6,041 nucleotides of DNA. It comes from Clostridiaceae bacterium. GTDB lineage: Bacteria; Bacillota_A; Clostridia; Acetivibrionales; Acetivibrionaceae. A program made the translations under genes and the position numbers. The notes beneath the pieces were generated by a model. The model was not told where the DNA came from and searched no databases. It worked only from the letters and a program-made list of their open reading frames with translations. The stretch is taken from assembly GCA_012513545.1 (NCBI GenBank), contig JAAZCB010000651.1, positions 1-6,041 of the forward strand. The letters run 5' to 3'. Positions 1 to 5,988 of this stretch are shown one piece after another. Positions within the stretch are counted from its first letter, which is position 1. The number at the start of each line of letters is the position of its first letter.

Positions 1-301
1 CCTTGATAATATCGTAACGCTATTGTCGTTACATATCAATAGCTTGTCACACGGGGTTGTTGACAACGGTATTGGTTGAAAAGTATTAGTTGGTTGGAAA
101 GTTGAAAAGGGGAAAGGTTTGCAAAGAAAGGCATCTTTATTAGTACTTCGTCGTTTTCCAAGAAAGCAATTGATTTCACTTTAATTATAGACAACCTTAA
201 TAAAAACAAAAATAAAGGTGATTCCCGGAGTGAAATGCCGTAATTTTTCATTCAAGTAAGAAAAATGCTTATTCTTTTCCAAATGAGTAATTTATTAAAG
301 C
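1..301. other. Gene-free AT-rich stretch at the left edge
   Basis: I see no supportable gene here. The only long open frame (minus strand, 36-251) has no recognisable domain, no clear ribosome binding site, and is rich in the Phe/Leu/Ile codons that AT-rich DNA produces by chance. A TTGACA hexamer occurs at 60-65, inside the near-palindrome GTTGTTGACAAC, but no good -10 hexamer or gene follows it, so it is not called as a promoter. No tRNA, rRNA or terminator hairpin was recognised. Confidence 0.5.
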
Positions 302-499
302 ATGGCCACTAAATCGACGATCGAATGGACAGGCGGGTCAGCTTCCAGTGGTTTTTATGGATTAGGATTCATTGGTGCACTGGTATTCAATCTTCAGCAT
401 ACCACATCTTTTTGGCTGGAATTATTGGTTTTGGCAAAGCCATAGTTTGGCCGGCCGGCTTTCCTAGTTTATGATCTATTGTCTTTCCTAAAGTTGTAA
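302..499 (+). pseudogene. Decayed gene for a small hydrophobic membrane protein
   Basis: From ATG 302 the frame reads MATKSTIEWT, then a Gly/Ser stretch, then the hydrophobic segment GFYGLGFIGALVFNLQ, and stops at TAG 443. The continuation lies in the other frames: GIIGFGKAIVWP in the frame of 418-453, then AFLVYDLLSFLKL and a TAA stop at 497-499 back in the original frame. Restoring one G near 418 and removing one copy of the CCGG doubled at 450-457 gives one continuous protein of about 65 residues. From memory, this pattern (polar Gly/Ser head, YGLGFIGA, an FW motif, then KAIVWPAFLVY near the end) matches a family of short uncharacterised bacterial membrane proteins; I could not search for it. 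There is no strong ribosome binding site before 302. The two compensating lesions argue for a real gene that has decayed rather than a chance frame. It appears unrelated to the operon downstream. Confidence 0.6.
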
Positions 500-539
500 G
501 TGACAGGTGACACAGAAGTATTGTCAATTTCCAATCTAA

Positions 540-568
540 ATGTCAAATTCGGAATTGCATAATATAAT
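540..568 (+). promoter_or_regulatory. Candidate sigma-A promoter for the operon
   Basis: A perfect TATAAT lies at 563-568. Exactly 17 bp upstream is ATGTCA (540-545), which matches the TTGACA consensus at four of six positions. Transcription would start near 575, leaving a leader of about 155 nt before the ATG at 731. No better promoter pair was seen between the decayed gene and the GNAT gene, and no promoter or terminator was recognised inside the operon. This is motif evidence only. Confidence 0.5.
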
Positions 569-715
569 TGTAAAACAGAACATATATTCTAAAACTGGCA
601 GGGAATTTTGTTTTTATCGAGAAGTTAATAATAACTGCGTGAAAGTGCCAAATGAATAGTTTTATATTTAGCATCAGTTAATCTTCTTTCTTTGCTTTCA
701 ATAGATATGTGGTTG

Positions 716-723
716 AGAGGAGA
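716..723 (+). promoter_or_regulatory. Ribosome binding site deciding the GNAT-ASCH start
   Basis: The purine run AGAGGAGA sits 7 nt before the ATG at 731, which is good spacing. It is 11 nt from the GTG at 735 that opens the uninterrupted frame, which is less suitable. The site therefore supports translation starting at 731, in a frame that needs a +1 shift to reach the main body of the protein. Confidence 0.6.
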
Positions 724-730
724 AGAACTC

Positions 731-1808
731 ATGGGTGGTAAGTTTGAATGGCATAAGTTCTCTGAAGTTGACTTATCGGATGCTTTTTTTTGACTCCCTG
801 AAAGAAGATTATAGTGAGTTTGCTTCATGGTTTCAAAAGAAAAGCGATTCAGGTGAAGAAGCATTGGTCTTTACTGATGAGTTAGGAGTAGGCTCATTTA
901 TTTATCTTAAGAAAGAATGTGAACCAATACAATTAAAGGAAATGACATTGCCAGCCAAAGAAAGGATTAAAATCGGGACTTTTAGAATTGCCGACAGGTA
1001 TAGAAAACAAAGGCTGGGGGAAGGTGCCCTTGGGGTCTCACTGTGGAACTGGCAGGAAGAAAAATTTGAAGAAATCTATTTAACTGTATTCGAAAAGCAT
1101 CGGGATTTGATCAGCCTATTTGAACACTTTGGCTTCAAATGTATTGGACATAATACACGTGGGGAGAGAGTATATCTAAAAAACAGATTGCAAATTGATT
1201 ATAGTGTTCCCTATAAAGCTTTTCCGTTTATAAGTCCTGTAATTGAAAAAGCTGGGATTATACCTATTTATGAAAGCTATCATGACAGACTGTTTCCATA
1301 TTCGGAATTAAAGGGCAATAAGCGTGTTATTGAAGAAGAAACAGCTGGTAATGGAATTACCAAGGTTTTTATTGGTTCACCATATAGTGCAATGCATTAT
1401 TCTTTAGGGGAACCTATTCTGATCTATAGAATATCAGAACAGGACAAGGGTAAAACATTTAAATCTGTGGTTACTTCCTTTTGCACTATAACAAAAATAG
1501 AGACAATCAAAGATAAGAGACGTCAGATCGTTGACAGTTCTGAGTTCATTAAAAATGCTGGTAATAAAACGATATTTACACCCGAAGAATTAATTAAAAT
1601 ATATAACAATAACAACAATGTAGTTTTGTTGGAGATGGTTTATAATGGCTACTTTGGTAAAGGCCACAATGTTACTCACAAAGAATTAAAGGAGCAAGGG
1701 TTATTTGCTTCGCATCCGTACCAAATACAGTACAATCGGGAGCAGTTTGAAGCAATATTAAAAATGGGGGATAAAGATGTGCAAAATATTATTATCGATA
1801 AACCCTGA
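731..1808 (+). CDS. GNAT acetyltransferase fused to a C-terminal ASCH/PUA-like domain (frameshift near N-terminus)
   Basis: The N-terminal half looks like a GNAT acetyltransferase. The stretch RIKIGTFRIADRYRKQRLGE resembles the beta-strand plus acetyl-CoA pyrophosphate loop, and EEIYLTVFEKHRDLISLFEHFGF matches the closing GNAT motif (strand, helix, FGF). The C-terminal half, from about residue 170, resembles an ASCH/PUA-like domain, with SAMHYSLGEPILIYRI corresponding to the usual G(D/E)-x-(V/I)-LIY strand. Substrate is unknown. The 357-codon open frame begins at GTG 735, but its first 19 residues look arbitrary. Starting at ATG 731, behind a good ribosome binding site, gives MGGKFEWHKFSEVDLSDAFF and hits TGA at 791-793, directly after eight T. 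Skipping one T joins it to DSLKEDYSEF and gives a 358-residue protein with a more natural N-terminus. This could be a programmed +1 shift, polymerase slippage, a real mutation or a sequencing error. The 3' end overlaps the next gene by 32 bp, so the two are probably translationally coupled. Confidence 0.75.
784..791 (+). other. T8 homopolymer at the frame junction
   Basis: The codons in the ATG-731 frame are GCT TTT TTT TGA C. Dropping one T gives GCT TTT TTT GAC and continues into the GNAT body. The string TTT-TGA-C resembles the +1 shift site of bacterial prfB (CTT-TGA-C), although no strong internal Shine-Dalgarno element precedes it here. Runs of eight T also allow RNA polymerase slippage and replication slippage. 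Which explanation applies cannot be decided from one sequence. Confidence 0.55.
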
Positions 1809-1855
1809 ACATGCAGAAAATATATTAAATGGCTCCAAAAAGGTGGAATACAGGA
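1662..1855 (+). repeat. Direct repeat, copy 1 (end of GNAT-ASCH gene plus start of ASCH gene)
   Basis: This 194-bp stretch aligns without gaps to 5848-6041. I count 19 mismatches by eye, about 90% identity. It covers the last 46 or so codons of the GNAT-ASCH gene, the ribosome binding site and the first 26 codons of the ASCH gene. The offset between copies is 4186 bp. The longest identical run, 37 bp at 1763-1799, covers the ribosome binding site and the part where both reading frames are in use. Copy 2 runs off the window, so the true repeat may be longer on the right. Confidence 0.93.
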
Positions 1856-2145
1856 AGGCGAAATGCCGAAACGATGTTGATAAGATATTGATTTACTCCA
1901 CTTCTCCAGTAATGAAGGTGGTCGGAGAAGCTGTTTTATTAGAAGTGATTGAGGATTTGCCGGACAATGTCTGGCGCTTGACTTCGCAGGACGCAGGTAT
2001 TACCAGGAGTTTCTTCGATAAATATTATGAGAATAAACCAAAAGCTTTTGCTTTTAAATTAGGTAAAGTGACGAAATACAAGGAACCTTTTAGTCTATCA
2101 GATATTGGGATCAGTTTTGCTCCCCAATCGTTCATATACCTTTAG
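1777..2145 (+). CDS. Stand-alone ASCH (PUA-superfamily) domain protein
   Basis: This 122-residue protein is about the length of a single ASCH domain. MCKILLSINPEHAENILNGS followed by KKVEYRK is the typical opening: a strand, an N-P-x-(Y/H)-x-x-x-I-x-x-G turn, and the K-x-(V/I)-E-x-R segment. DKILIYSTSPVMKVVGEAVL is the central strand pair, and AFKLGKVTKYKEPFSL with the ending APQSFIYL are also characteristic. ASCH domains belong to the PUA superfamily and are proposed to bind RNA or modified nucleotides; at least one family member is reported to have RNase activity. Role here is inferred only. The start ATG 1777 has GGGGG at 1766-1770 just upstream and lies inside the end of the GNAT-ASCH gene (32-bp overlap, different frame). 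A second copy of its first 26 codons begins at 5963. Confidence 0.85.
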   Translation: MCKILLSINPEHAENILNGSKKVEYRKAKCRNDVDKILIYSTSPVMKVVGEAVLLEVIEDLPDNVWRLTSQDAGITRSFFDKYYENKPKAFAFKLGKVTKYKEPFSLSDIGISFAPQSFIYL

Positions 2146-2213
2146 CCGCAAAGTTTGAAGGGTATGGTTTTTACCAAAGGAAGATATCGGCAGCAAATTA
2201 TCTACATAATACC

Positions 2214-2222
2214 AGGGAGGGG
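2214..2222 (+). promoter_or_regulatory. Strong ribosome binding site before a non-AUG mcrB start
   Basis: AGGGAGGGG is the strongest Shine-Dalgarno-like run in the 240 bp between the ASCH stop and the GTG at 2385. It lies 6 nt before the ATT at 2229 and directly abuts another in-frame ATT at 2223. It is far too distant to serve the GTG at 2385, so it supports an upstream start for the McrB-like protein. Confidence 0.55.
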
Positions 2223-2228
2223 ATTCAC

Positions 2229-4502
2229 ATTTTATACTTCGGTAAAATAAGTTCCAAATATCCGCAGCAAATAGAAGAAAACTTCTATGCTGCAGGCCCA
2301 GAAGGCGGAGAATGGTACGGGGGGATCAAGCCGGGTGATTATGTATTCCCCATTTACAAAGGTAAAATCGATCGTCTTTGGCGGGTGAGAGAGTATACTA
2401 ATCGGCCAAATAAGATCAATATAGATAGACCCGGCACTGTAGAATTTGATGTAGTAAAAACGTTCAGTCCGTTAAGGTTGACAGATGAATTTACTCGTTA
2501 TAAATTTTTTGAATTGGATTTAAATCTGCTTAATAAGAGTGCAAAAAGCGTAAGAAATTGTGGTTTTCTCCCTATCGAAGTAAGTAAAGACTGCCCGGAA
2601 CCAAAAGATATAATTTTTGCGGGTCATTTACGAAGTATTTTTGTTGCCTTGGAAAATACAGAATTAAAACTGCAGCCAGGAGATATAAGGATAACGATCA
2701 ACAATCTAAGTGAGAAAAGAATCAGCGGCATTCATATTTGGGATGGCAGTAAATTTACTGATTATAACATTTTATGGGATTTGTATTTGGATCGAAGCCC
2801 GGAGAATGAAAGGTATTCATTAGATGATTTATTAAAATACGCCATAAAAGATAAGGCGCCTTCCAAGCAAAAATATCTGGAATCAGTCATAAAGGATTTG
2901 GATGAAACGGGGAGTTTCAAGGTAGCCAATCCCATTGCCCTTTACGACAACATACTGGTAGGACGCAAGAGAAGCAGTTCCTCTAGCACACAACCGGTTG
3001 ATCCTTCTCCAGACCTTTCAGACTATGAAAAATATGCCCGTTTGCTTGATTTTAATCCCAATCTGATTTTATATGGGCCGCCGGGAACCGGAAAGACCTA
3101 TTCTGCGATGCGTATTGTGGAATGTTATGAACAGATGCGCAGCGGCGGGGAATTTGTGCCGTTTGAAAAAGTGATTTCTCAAAAAAGAGCAGAATTTGTA
3201 ACTTTCCATCAGGCGTATTCATACGAGGAGTTTGTAGAAGGCATCCGCCCGGTCATGGCTGATGATGAACCAGAGGAAGGAAGCCAGGATCTGAAATACA
3301 AGATCGAAGACGGAATTTTAAAACGTATGGCTAATGCGGCATCAATCCAGTTTATTAAAGGAAAAAATGAGGAAGGAACTGAAACCGTCAGTGAATCCAG
3401 CAAGATATGGAAGATTTCCCTGGGAGCTCGGAATAAAGAGGAAGACATATATCTAACCTGCAAGGAAAACGAAATAATAGCAATTGGATGGTTGGAAGAT
3501 CAGTCCCTCGAAGGCATGACCTATGAGGAGATATATGCTGCTTTACTAACAGAGAATAATAATCCTGATTTGCCCAAACCAAAAAATGATGCCAGCAGCA
3601 TTAATTATATGGTCAATGAGATCAATCAAGGTGATGTGGTATTGGTGTATGATGGCCCGAAAACCATTCGGGATATCGTTGTAGTGACCGGGGACTATTA
3701 TTATAAAAAAGATGAAATGAGATATCCTCACCGGCGCAAAGTGAAGTGGCTAAAACATTTTGACGTACCGGCAGATATTTATGCCATGAACGGGCAAATC
3801 GGGCTTACATTAAAAACGCTTTACCAATTAAAAAATATTAACATGGCAGATATCAAAGCACTATTGTCCGAGGATAAGGAAGAGCAAAAATCCATAACGC
3901 CATTTTATCTGATCATTGATGAGATAAACCGGGGCAATGTGGCAAAAATCTTTGGAGAACTAATCACTCTTATCGAAAAAGACAAAAGGGATAACATTCC
4001 CTGTACTTTGCCTTATTCGAAAAAGGCTTTTACACTGCCGTCTAACCTTTATATTATTGGTACCATGAATACAGCCGATCGTTCTATTGCAATGCTGGAT
4101 ACTGCATTGAGAAGAAGATTTGCCTTTATCGAAATGGAACCGGATCTGACAGTATTTAATAATCCATCATTGATTGGCGCTGCCAGGGTCAATGACAGGA
4201 TCGACCTGGCCCGCCTGCTTGAAATGCTAAATAAAACGATCAATGAACAACTGGACCGGGATCATAGGATCGGTCATTCCTATTTTATGGACATAGTGAA
4301 TTTATCAGATCTGTATAATGTATGGTATTACAAGATCATTCCGCTTCTTTTGGACTATTTCTATAATGATATTAATACCCTTAAAAGTATCATCGGACCG
4401 AAGTTTTTCACCGGTGAGGGAAGCGTGAATTATCTGAAAACAGCAGCTGATGATGGGAAAGCTTCTGAATTTGAGGAGGCACTAATGGATATTATCAAAT
4501 AG
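2229..4502 (+). CDS. mcrB: McrB-like AAA+ GTPase with N-terminal and inserted PUA/EVE-like domains
   Basis: This is the motor subunit of a McrBC-type restriction system. Residues are counted from ATT 2229 (757 aa). Residues 1-60 look PUA/EVE-like, with GGIKPGDYVFPIYKGKIDRL as the core; a further uncharacterised region and a Ser-rich linker (249-253) follow. The AAA+ domain shows Walker A GPPGTGKT at 283-290, FVTFHQAYSYEEFVEGIRP, Walker B LIIDEINRGN with D564/E565, sensor-like IIGTMNTADRS near 614, arginines RRRF at 628-631, and the late motif DRDHRIGHSYFM, all characteristic of McrB. Walker A and B lie about 280 residues apart, against roughly 80 in E. coli McrB. Residues about 394-548 form an insert with its own EVE/PUA-like look (ENEIIAIGW, GDVVLVYDGPKTIRDIVVVT). 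The first conventional in-frame start, GTG 2385 (705 aa), would cut through the N-terminal domain. The frame is open from 2094 with no ATG, GTG or TTG before 2385, so an ATT start or a mutated start is inferred. mcrC follows after 8 bp. Confidence 0.88.
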   Translation: MLYFGKISSKYPQQIEENFYAAGPEGGEWYGGIKPGDYVFPIYKGKIDRLWRVREYTNRPNKINIDRPGTVEFDVVKTFSPLRLTDEFTRYKFFELDLNLLNKSAKSVRNCGFLPIEVSKDCPEPKDIIFAGHLRSIFVALENTELKLQPGDIRITINNLSEKRISGIHIWDGSKFTDYNILWDLYLDRSPENERYSLDDLLKYAIKDKAPSKQKYLESVIKDLDETGSFKVANPIALYDNILVGRKRSSSSSTQPVDPSPDLSDYEKYARLLDFNPNLILYGPPGTGKTYSAMRIVECYEQMRSGGEFVPFEKVISQKRAEFVTFHQAYSYEEFVEGIRPVMADDEPEEGSQDLKYKIEDGILKRMANAASIQFIKGKNEEGTETVSESSKIWKISLGARNKEEDIYLTCKENEIIAIGWLEDQSLEGMTYEEIYAALLTENNNPDLPKPKNDASSINYMVNEINQGDVVLVYDGPKTIRDIVVVTGDYYYKKDEMRYPHRRKVKWLKHFDVPADIYAMNGQIGLTLKTLYQLKNINMADIKALLSEDKEEQKSITPFYLIIDEINRGNVAKIFGELITLIEKDKRDNIPCTLPYSKKAFTLPSNLYIIGTMNTADRSIAMLDTALRRRFAFIEMEPDLTVFNNPSLIGAARVNDRIDLARLLEMLNKTINEQLDRDHRIGHSYFMDIVNLSDLYNVWYYKIIPLLLDYFYNDINTLKSIIGPKFFTGEGSVNYLKTAADDGKASEFEEALMDIIK

Positions 4503-4510
4503 GGGCGGGT

Positions 4511-5830
4511 ATGAGTAAGAGATTAATTACAGTATATGAAGACAGCACGACTCGGCTGGAGCTAAGTGATAAGGAAAAACAAGACATAATTGCTTTAAAA
4601 GGACTGTGGGGATCGCAGAATTTGATTCTCCAGGCTGATGGCAGCCTTCTTATGAAGCACTATGTTGGATTTATCTATCGCAATGGTACCCGGGTGCAAA
4701 TCCTGCCCAAAGTTCTTTCTGATGATCCGGCGGGGAAATCAGACGCAGATACCGAAATAAACAAAGCAGTTGGTTTATTACTGCGCCTCTTAAGCTATTC
4801 GGATTTTCTTCATATTAAGGAGATCCCGGACCCCATATCTGTAGATGCTTGTCAAAACGATCTGTTGGAGATTTTTATCGGTATGTTTGCAGCTCAGTTC
4901 AACCGGCTGTTTAATCGCGAGATCCACCGCTCATATCAGCAGATCGAGGAAAATATGCAGTTTATCAAAGGAAGGATTCTATTCACGCAAACCATAAAGG
5001 AAAATAAGTTTCGCAAACATTTGCATTATGTGAACTATGAAGAATTCAGCATCAATAATCTTCTTAACCGGATCATCAAGACGACCATGCTGCGCCTGCT
5101 CAGCCAAACCAAAGTAACGAGCAACAAAAAGGCCTTGAAATTAGCTTTGATCTATCTTGAAGAAGTGGAAGCTATCAAACTATATCCCGGAATTTTTGAT
5201 CAGGTGAAATTCAACCGTTTGAACCACAACTACCTGCCGCTGTTTAATATGGCAAAAATGTTTTACTATAACCGACAGCCGGGGCAAAGTGAAGGCGATG
5301 AATTGACGTTTACTTTTTTAGTGCCACTAAACAGGCTATTTGAGCAATATGTTTATAAGCTTCTTGCTAACAGTAAGTTATCAAGTGTGGACGGCTGTGA
5401 AGTCTATCATCATAAACCCCAGAAGTACTTGGCTTATCGGGCAGATCAGAATAATAAACCGGTATTCTTATTGGAACCGGATATAACTCTTTCAAAAGAC
5501 GAAAATGTGAAAGTAATTTTAGATGCTAAATATAAGAATCCTATTATAGATGGCAATGTGTATGTGCTGCAAAGCGATATTTATCAAATGCTGGTCTACG
5601 CAATAGCTTACCATTGCACCAATATTTATCTGGTTTATCCAGCGTTTCTCAGTAATAAAATTACGGATAATGAACTGGCCCAATATGATATTAGTACCCC
5701 GGGCGGCAATGTTTCCATTAAAATCATTCAATTAGACATCATTGATACGGAGCCCGAAGAGAGCCAAAAGCAGATGGAAGGTATAATAAAAATAAGGATA
5801 TCCACTGAAAAAGCGGCTTCAAGTAAATAA
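4511..5830 (+). CDS. mcrC: McrC-like PD-(D/E)xK endonuclease subunit
   Basis: This 439-residue protein is the nuclease partner of the McrB-like GTPase. The N-terminal domain (about 1-75) shows the McrC pattern LITVYEDSTTRLEL and HYVGFIYRNGTRVQILPKV, the part that in E. coli McrC contacts and stimulates the McrB ring. A helical middle region includes FAAQFNRLFNREIHRSYQ and IKGRILFTQTIKEN, the latter typical of McrC (KGR-I/L-x-x-x-x-T-I). The C-terminal nuclease has EPDITLS with D324 and VILDAKYK with D338 and K340, a complete PD...DxK triad spaced much as in E. coli McrC, followed by QSDIYQMLVYAIAY, the helix seen in this fold. The catalytic residues look intact, so the enzyme is predicted active. 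The start ATG 4511 is preceded by GGGGCGGG and lies 8 bp after the mcrB stop, which indicates co-translation. The protein is longer than E. coli McrC (348 aa). Confidence 0.93.
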   Translation: MSKRLITVYEDSTTRLELSDKEKQDIIALKGLWGSQNLILQADGSLLMKHYVGFIYRNGTRVQILPKVLSDDPAGKSDADTEINKAVGLLLRLLSYSDFLHIKEIPDPISVDACQNDLLEIFIGMFAAQFNRLFNREIHRSYQQIEENMQFIKGRILFTQTIKENKFRKHLHYVNYEEFSINNLLNRIIKTTMLRLLSQTKVTSNKKALKLALIYLEEVEAIKLYPGIFDQVKFNRLNHNYLPLFNMAKMFYYNRQPGQSEGDELTFTFLVPLNRLFEQYVYKLLANSKLSSVDGCEVYHHKPQKYLAYRADQNNKPVFLLEPDITLSKDENVKVILDAKYKNPIIDGNVYVLQSDIYQMLVYAIAYHCTNIYLVYPAFLSNKITDNELAQYDISTPGGNVSIKIIQLDIIDTEPEESQKQMEGIIKIRISTEKAASSK

Positions 5831-5847
5831 GTTTGGAGTCGGACATT

Positions 5848-5988
5848 GGCCACAATGTTATTCACAAAGAATTAAAGGAACAGGGATTGTTTTCTTCACA
5901 TCCGTACCAAATAATGTACAATCGGGAGCAGTTTGAAGCAGTCTTAAGAATGGGGGATAAAGATGTGCAAAATATTATTATCGATTAA
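5848..5988 (+). pseudogene. Headless 3' remnant of a second GNAT-ASCH gene
   Basis: Beginning 17 bp after the mcrC stop, the frame reads GHNVIHKELKEQGLF, then SSHPYQIMYNREQFEAVLRM, and ends IIID at a TAA (5986-5988). It matches the last 46 or so residues of the GNAT-ASCH protein with five substitutions (T/I, A/S, Q/M, I/V, K/R). Similarity begins abruptly at GGCCACAATG. The in-frame sequence to the left, back to a stop at 5824, is only a few unrelated codons, so the acetyltransferase and most of the ASCH-like domain are missing. Most nucleotide differences from copy 1 are silent, which suggests it diverged as part of a working gene before truncation. It ends two codons earlier than copy 1, with TAA in place of AAA. 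Confidence 0.85.

Noticed and set aside
36..251. Minus-strand open frame of 71 codons in the left flank
   Set aside because: No recognisable domain or ribosome binding site, and a composition expected by chance in AT-rich DNA.
450..459. GC-rich palindrome GCCGGCCGGC-like stretch as a terminator stem
   Set aside because: There is no loop or following T-run; better explained as a CCGG duplication within the decayed membrane-protein gene.
500..512. Tandem GTGACA hexamers that could be an operator or transposon end
   Set aside because: Only two 6-bp units, with no inverted partner near the operon and no element boundary visible.
625..864. Minus-strand open frame of 79 codons across the GNAT start
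   Set aside because: Lies opposite the operon leader and the start of a well-supported gene; low-complexity Ser/Lys-rich translation with no domain.
2164..2250. Short + strand frame of 28 codons between the ASCH gene and mcrB
   Set aside because: It has a weak GAAGGG before its ATG, but the translation has no recognisable feature and the DNA is better explained as spacer plus the mcrB ribosome binding site.
3209..4243. Several minus-strand open frames opposite mcrB
   Set aside because: They are antisense shadows of a gene with complete McrB motifs on the + strand.
5519..5731. Minus-strand open frame opposite the mcrC nuclease domain
   Set aside because: It is a shadow of the PD-(D/E)xK region; no independent support.
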